Shown here: one piece after another, positions 63,470 through 64,000 of the stretch | Position numbering within the stretch: position 1 is the first letter of the stretch | Layout: each line of letters starts with the position of its first letter | Assembly (NCBI GenBank): GCA_029204225.1 | Contig: CM055103.1 | Span: forward strand, 54,703,426 to 54,767,425 | From: Diphasiastrum complanatum | Taxonomy: Eukaryota > Streptophyta > Lycopodiopsida > Lycopodiales > Lycopodiaceae | DNA: 64,000 nt | Direction: 5' to 3' | Notes under the pieces: generated by a model | Databases searched by the model: none | Told to the model about the DNA's origin: nothing | Seen by the model: only the letters and a program-made list of their open reading frames with translations | Program-made: the position numbers and the translations under genes

Positions 63470-63648
63470 AAATATGACAGCCATCCACAAATTCAAACCA
63501 GGGAAAAAAGCATCCCTCCACTGGAATGAAAATTTGAGCGCCATCTCCAAATATGACCACCATCTTCACATTCGACTGAGATTATGGGCACTATCTCCAC
63601 ATCAAACTGAAATTATGAGCGTCATCTCCACATCAGACTGAAAATATG
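63470..63648. repeat. Minisatellite of about 31-35 bp units
   Basis: About five units of the form GCGCCATCTCCACATCAGACTGAAATTATGA in variants, increasingly regular towards 63648. Confidence 0.8.
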
Positions 63649-63727
63649 AAGGACAGAGTATATAATATAATTAAAGATAAGTACTTTGTTTTGTTTTGTA
63701 CTATATTGTTTTGTCTTGCTTTATCTG
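63649..63727. other. AT-rich spacer before the terminal open frame
   Basis: TTTTGTTTTGT-type words only. Confidence 0.4.
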
Positions 63728-64000
63728 ATGACGACATTGTATCATCTACATTTGGATATTCCTAATGATTTGGCACCCATACAAAGACGAGGAGGCAAAG
63801 GAGTTCCAATATCTGCTGCTGATCGTTCCCATTATAGGGCAGAAGGAAAAACGAACTTGGATTTGTGGACTGACGTATCATTGTATCCTCAAGATCCTAG
63901 CACATTGACTCATCCCACATTCTCTTCAATAACTAATCTAGTAATATGGATATGCAATGGGCATAATGGATTATTAGGATATCGTGAGAGATTGCAAAAC
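63728..64000 (+). CDS. Open frame running off the right edge, unrecognised
   Basis: From the ATG at 63728 the frame is open for 91 codons to the window end. It includes IQRRGGKGVPISAADRSHYR and DLWTDVSLYPQDPSTLTHP, with normal amino-acid composition and no low-complexity bias. It could be the first exon of a gene or an internal exon of a transposon gene. Only the part inside the window can be judged. Confidence 0.4.
   Translation, partial: MTTLYHLHLDIPNDLAPIQRRGGKGVPISAADRSHYRAEGKTNLDLWTDVSLYPQDPSTLTHPTFSSITNLVIWICNGHNGLLGYRERLQN

Overview
This 64-kb window is nuclear DNA of a land plant. It is AT-rich, has spliceosomal introns, plastid-targeted arogenate/prephenate dehydratases, Ty1/copia, Ty3/gypsy, CACTA and hAT-like transposons, and long GA/CT/GT microsatellites. 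Both dehydratase genes are single-exon and several transposon genes are of kinds I associate with non-seed plants, so a bryophyte, lycophyte or fern is my guess, but the lineage is not fixed by the sequence. I saw no rRNA, tRNA or CRISPR array.

Layout. 1-2.2 kb: arogenate dehydratase copy A (minus strand) with its promoter. 5.16-5.59 kb: a small hAT-like MITE with an 8-bp target duplication. 7.3-18.2 kb: a nested stack. An old copia element (LTRs 7312-12729 and 17296-18226) has a 4.6-kb CACTA transposon in its 5' LTR and a second, minus-strand copia fragment in its body. 18.2-24.2 kb: LTR fragments, a duplicated AT-rich block, and a decayed three-exon minus-strand transposon gene with a coiled coil and a Cys-x2-Cys motif. 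24.2-27 kb: a G-rich non-coding repeat that recurs at 50.9-52.8 kb, followed by a segment that recurs inverted at 62.2 kb. 29.6-31.8 kb: arogenate dehydratase copy B (plus strand), an inverted duplicate of copy A including promoter and 3' flank. 35.1-36.8 kb: a small internally deleted gypsy-type LTR element with a 5-bp target duplication. 37.5-38.6 kb: a minisatellite and GA tracts. 38.6-42.1 kb: a decayed gene with a ParB-like DGQHT motif beside about sixteen copies of a short palindrome. 43.2-45.4 kb: a decayed transposase-like gene of the DUF7869 type. 46.3-49.3 kb: a copia gag-pol cut off inside reverse transcriptase. 50.2-50.9 kb: another copia gag remnant. 53.4-55.5 kb: a probable host gene in three phase-0 exons. 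59.9-60.5 kb: a copia RNase H tail. 60.9-64 kb: unrecognised coding-like segments, a minisatellite and an open frame running off the right edge.

The ordinary host content is three genes: two arogenate dehydratases (last step of plastid phenylalanine synthesis) and one Ser/Arg-rich protein of unknown function. The rest is transposon-derived or silent. The most unusual things are the ParB-like gene next to its palindrome field, the perfect 64-bp palindrome at a deletion junction in the 50.9-kb repeat, and the CACTA element carrying a Ulp1-like protease and a TNP1-like domain with no visible TNP2 transposase.
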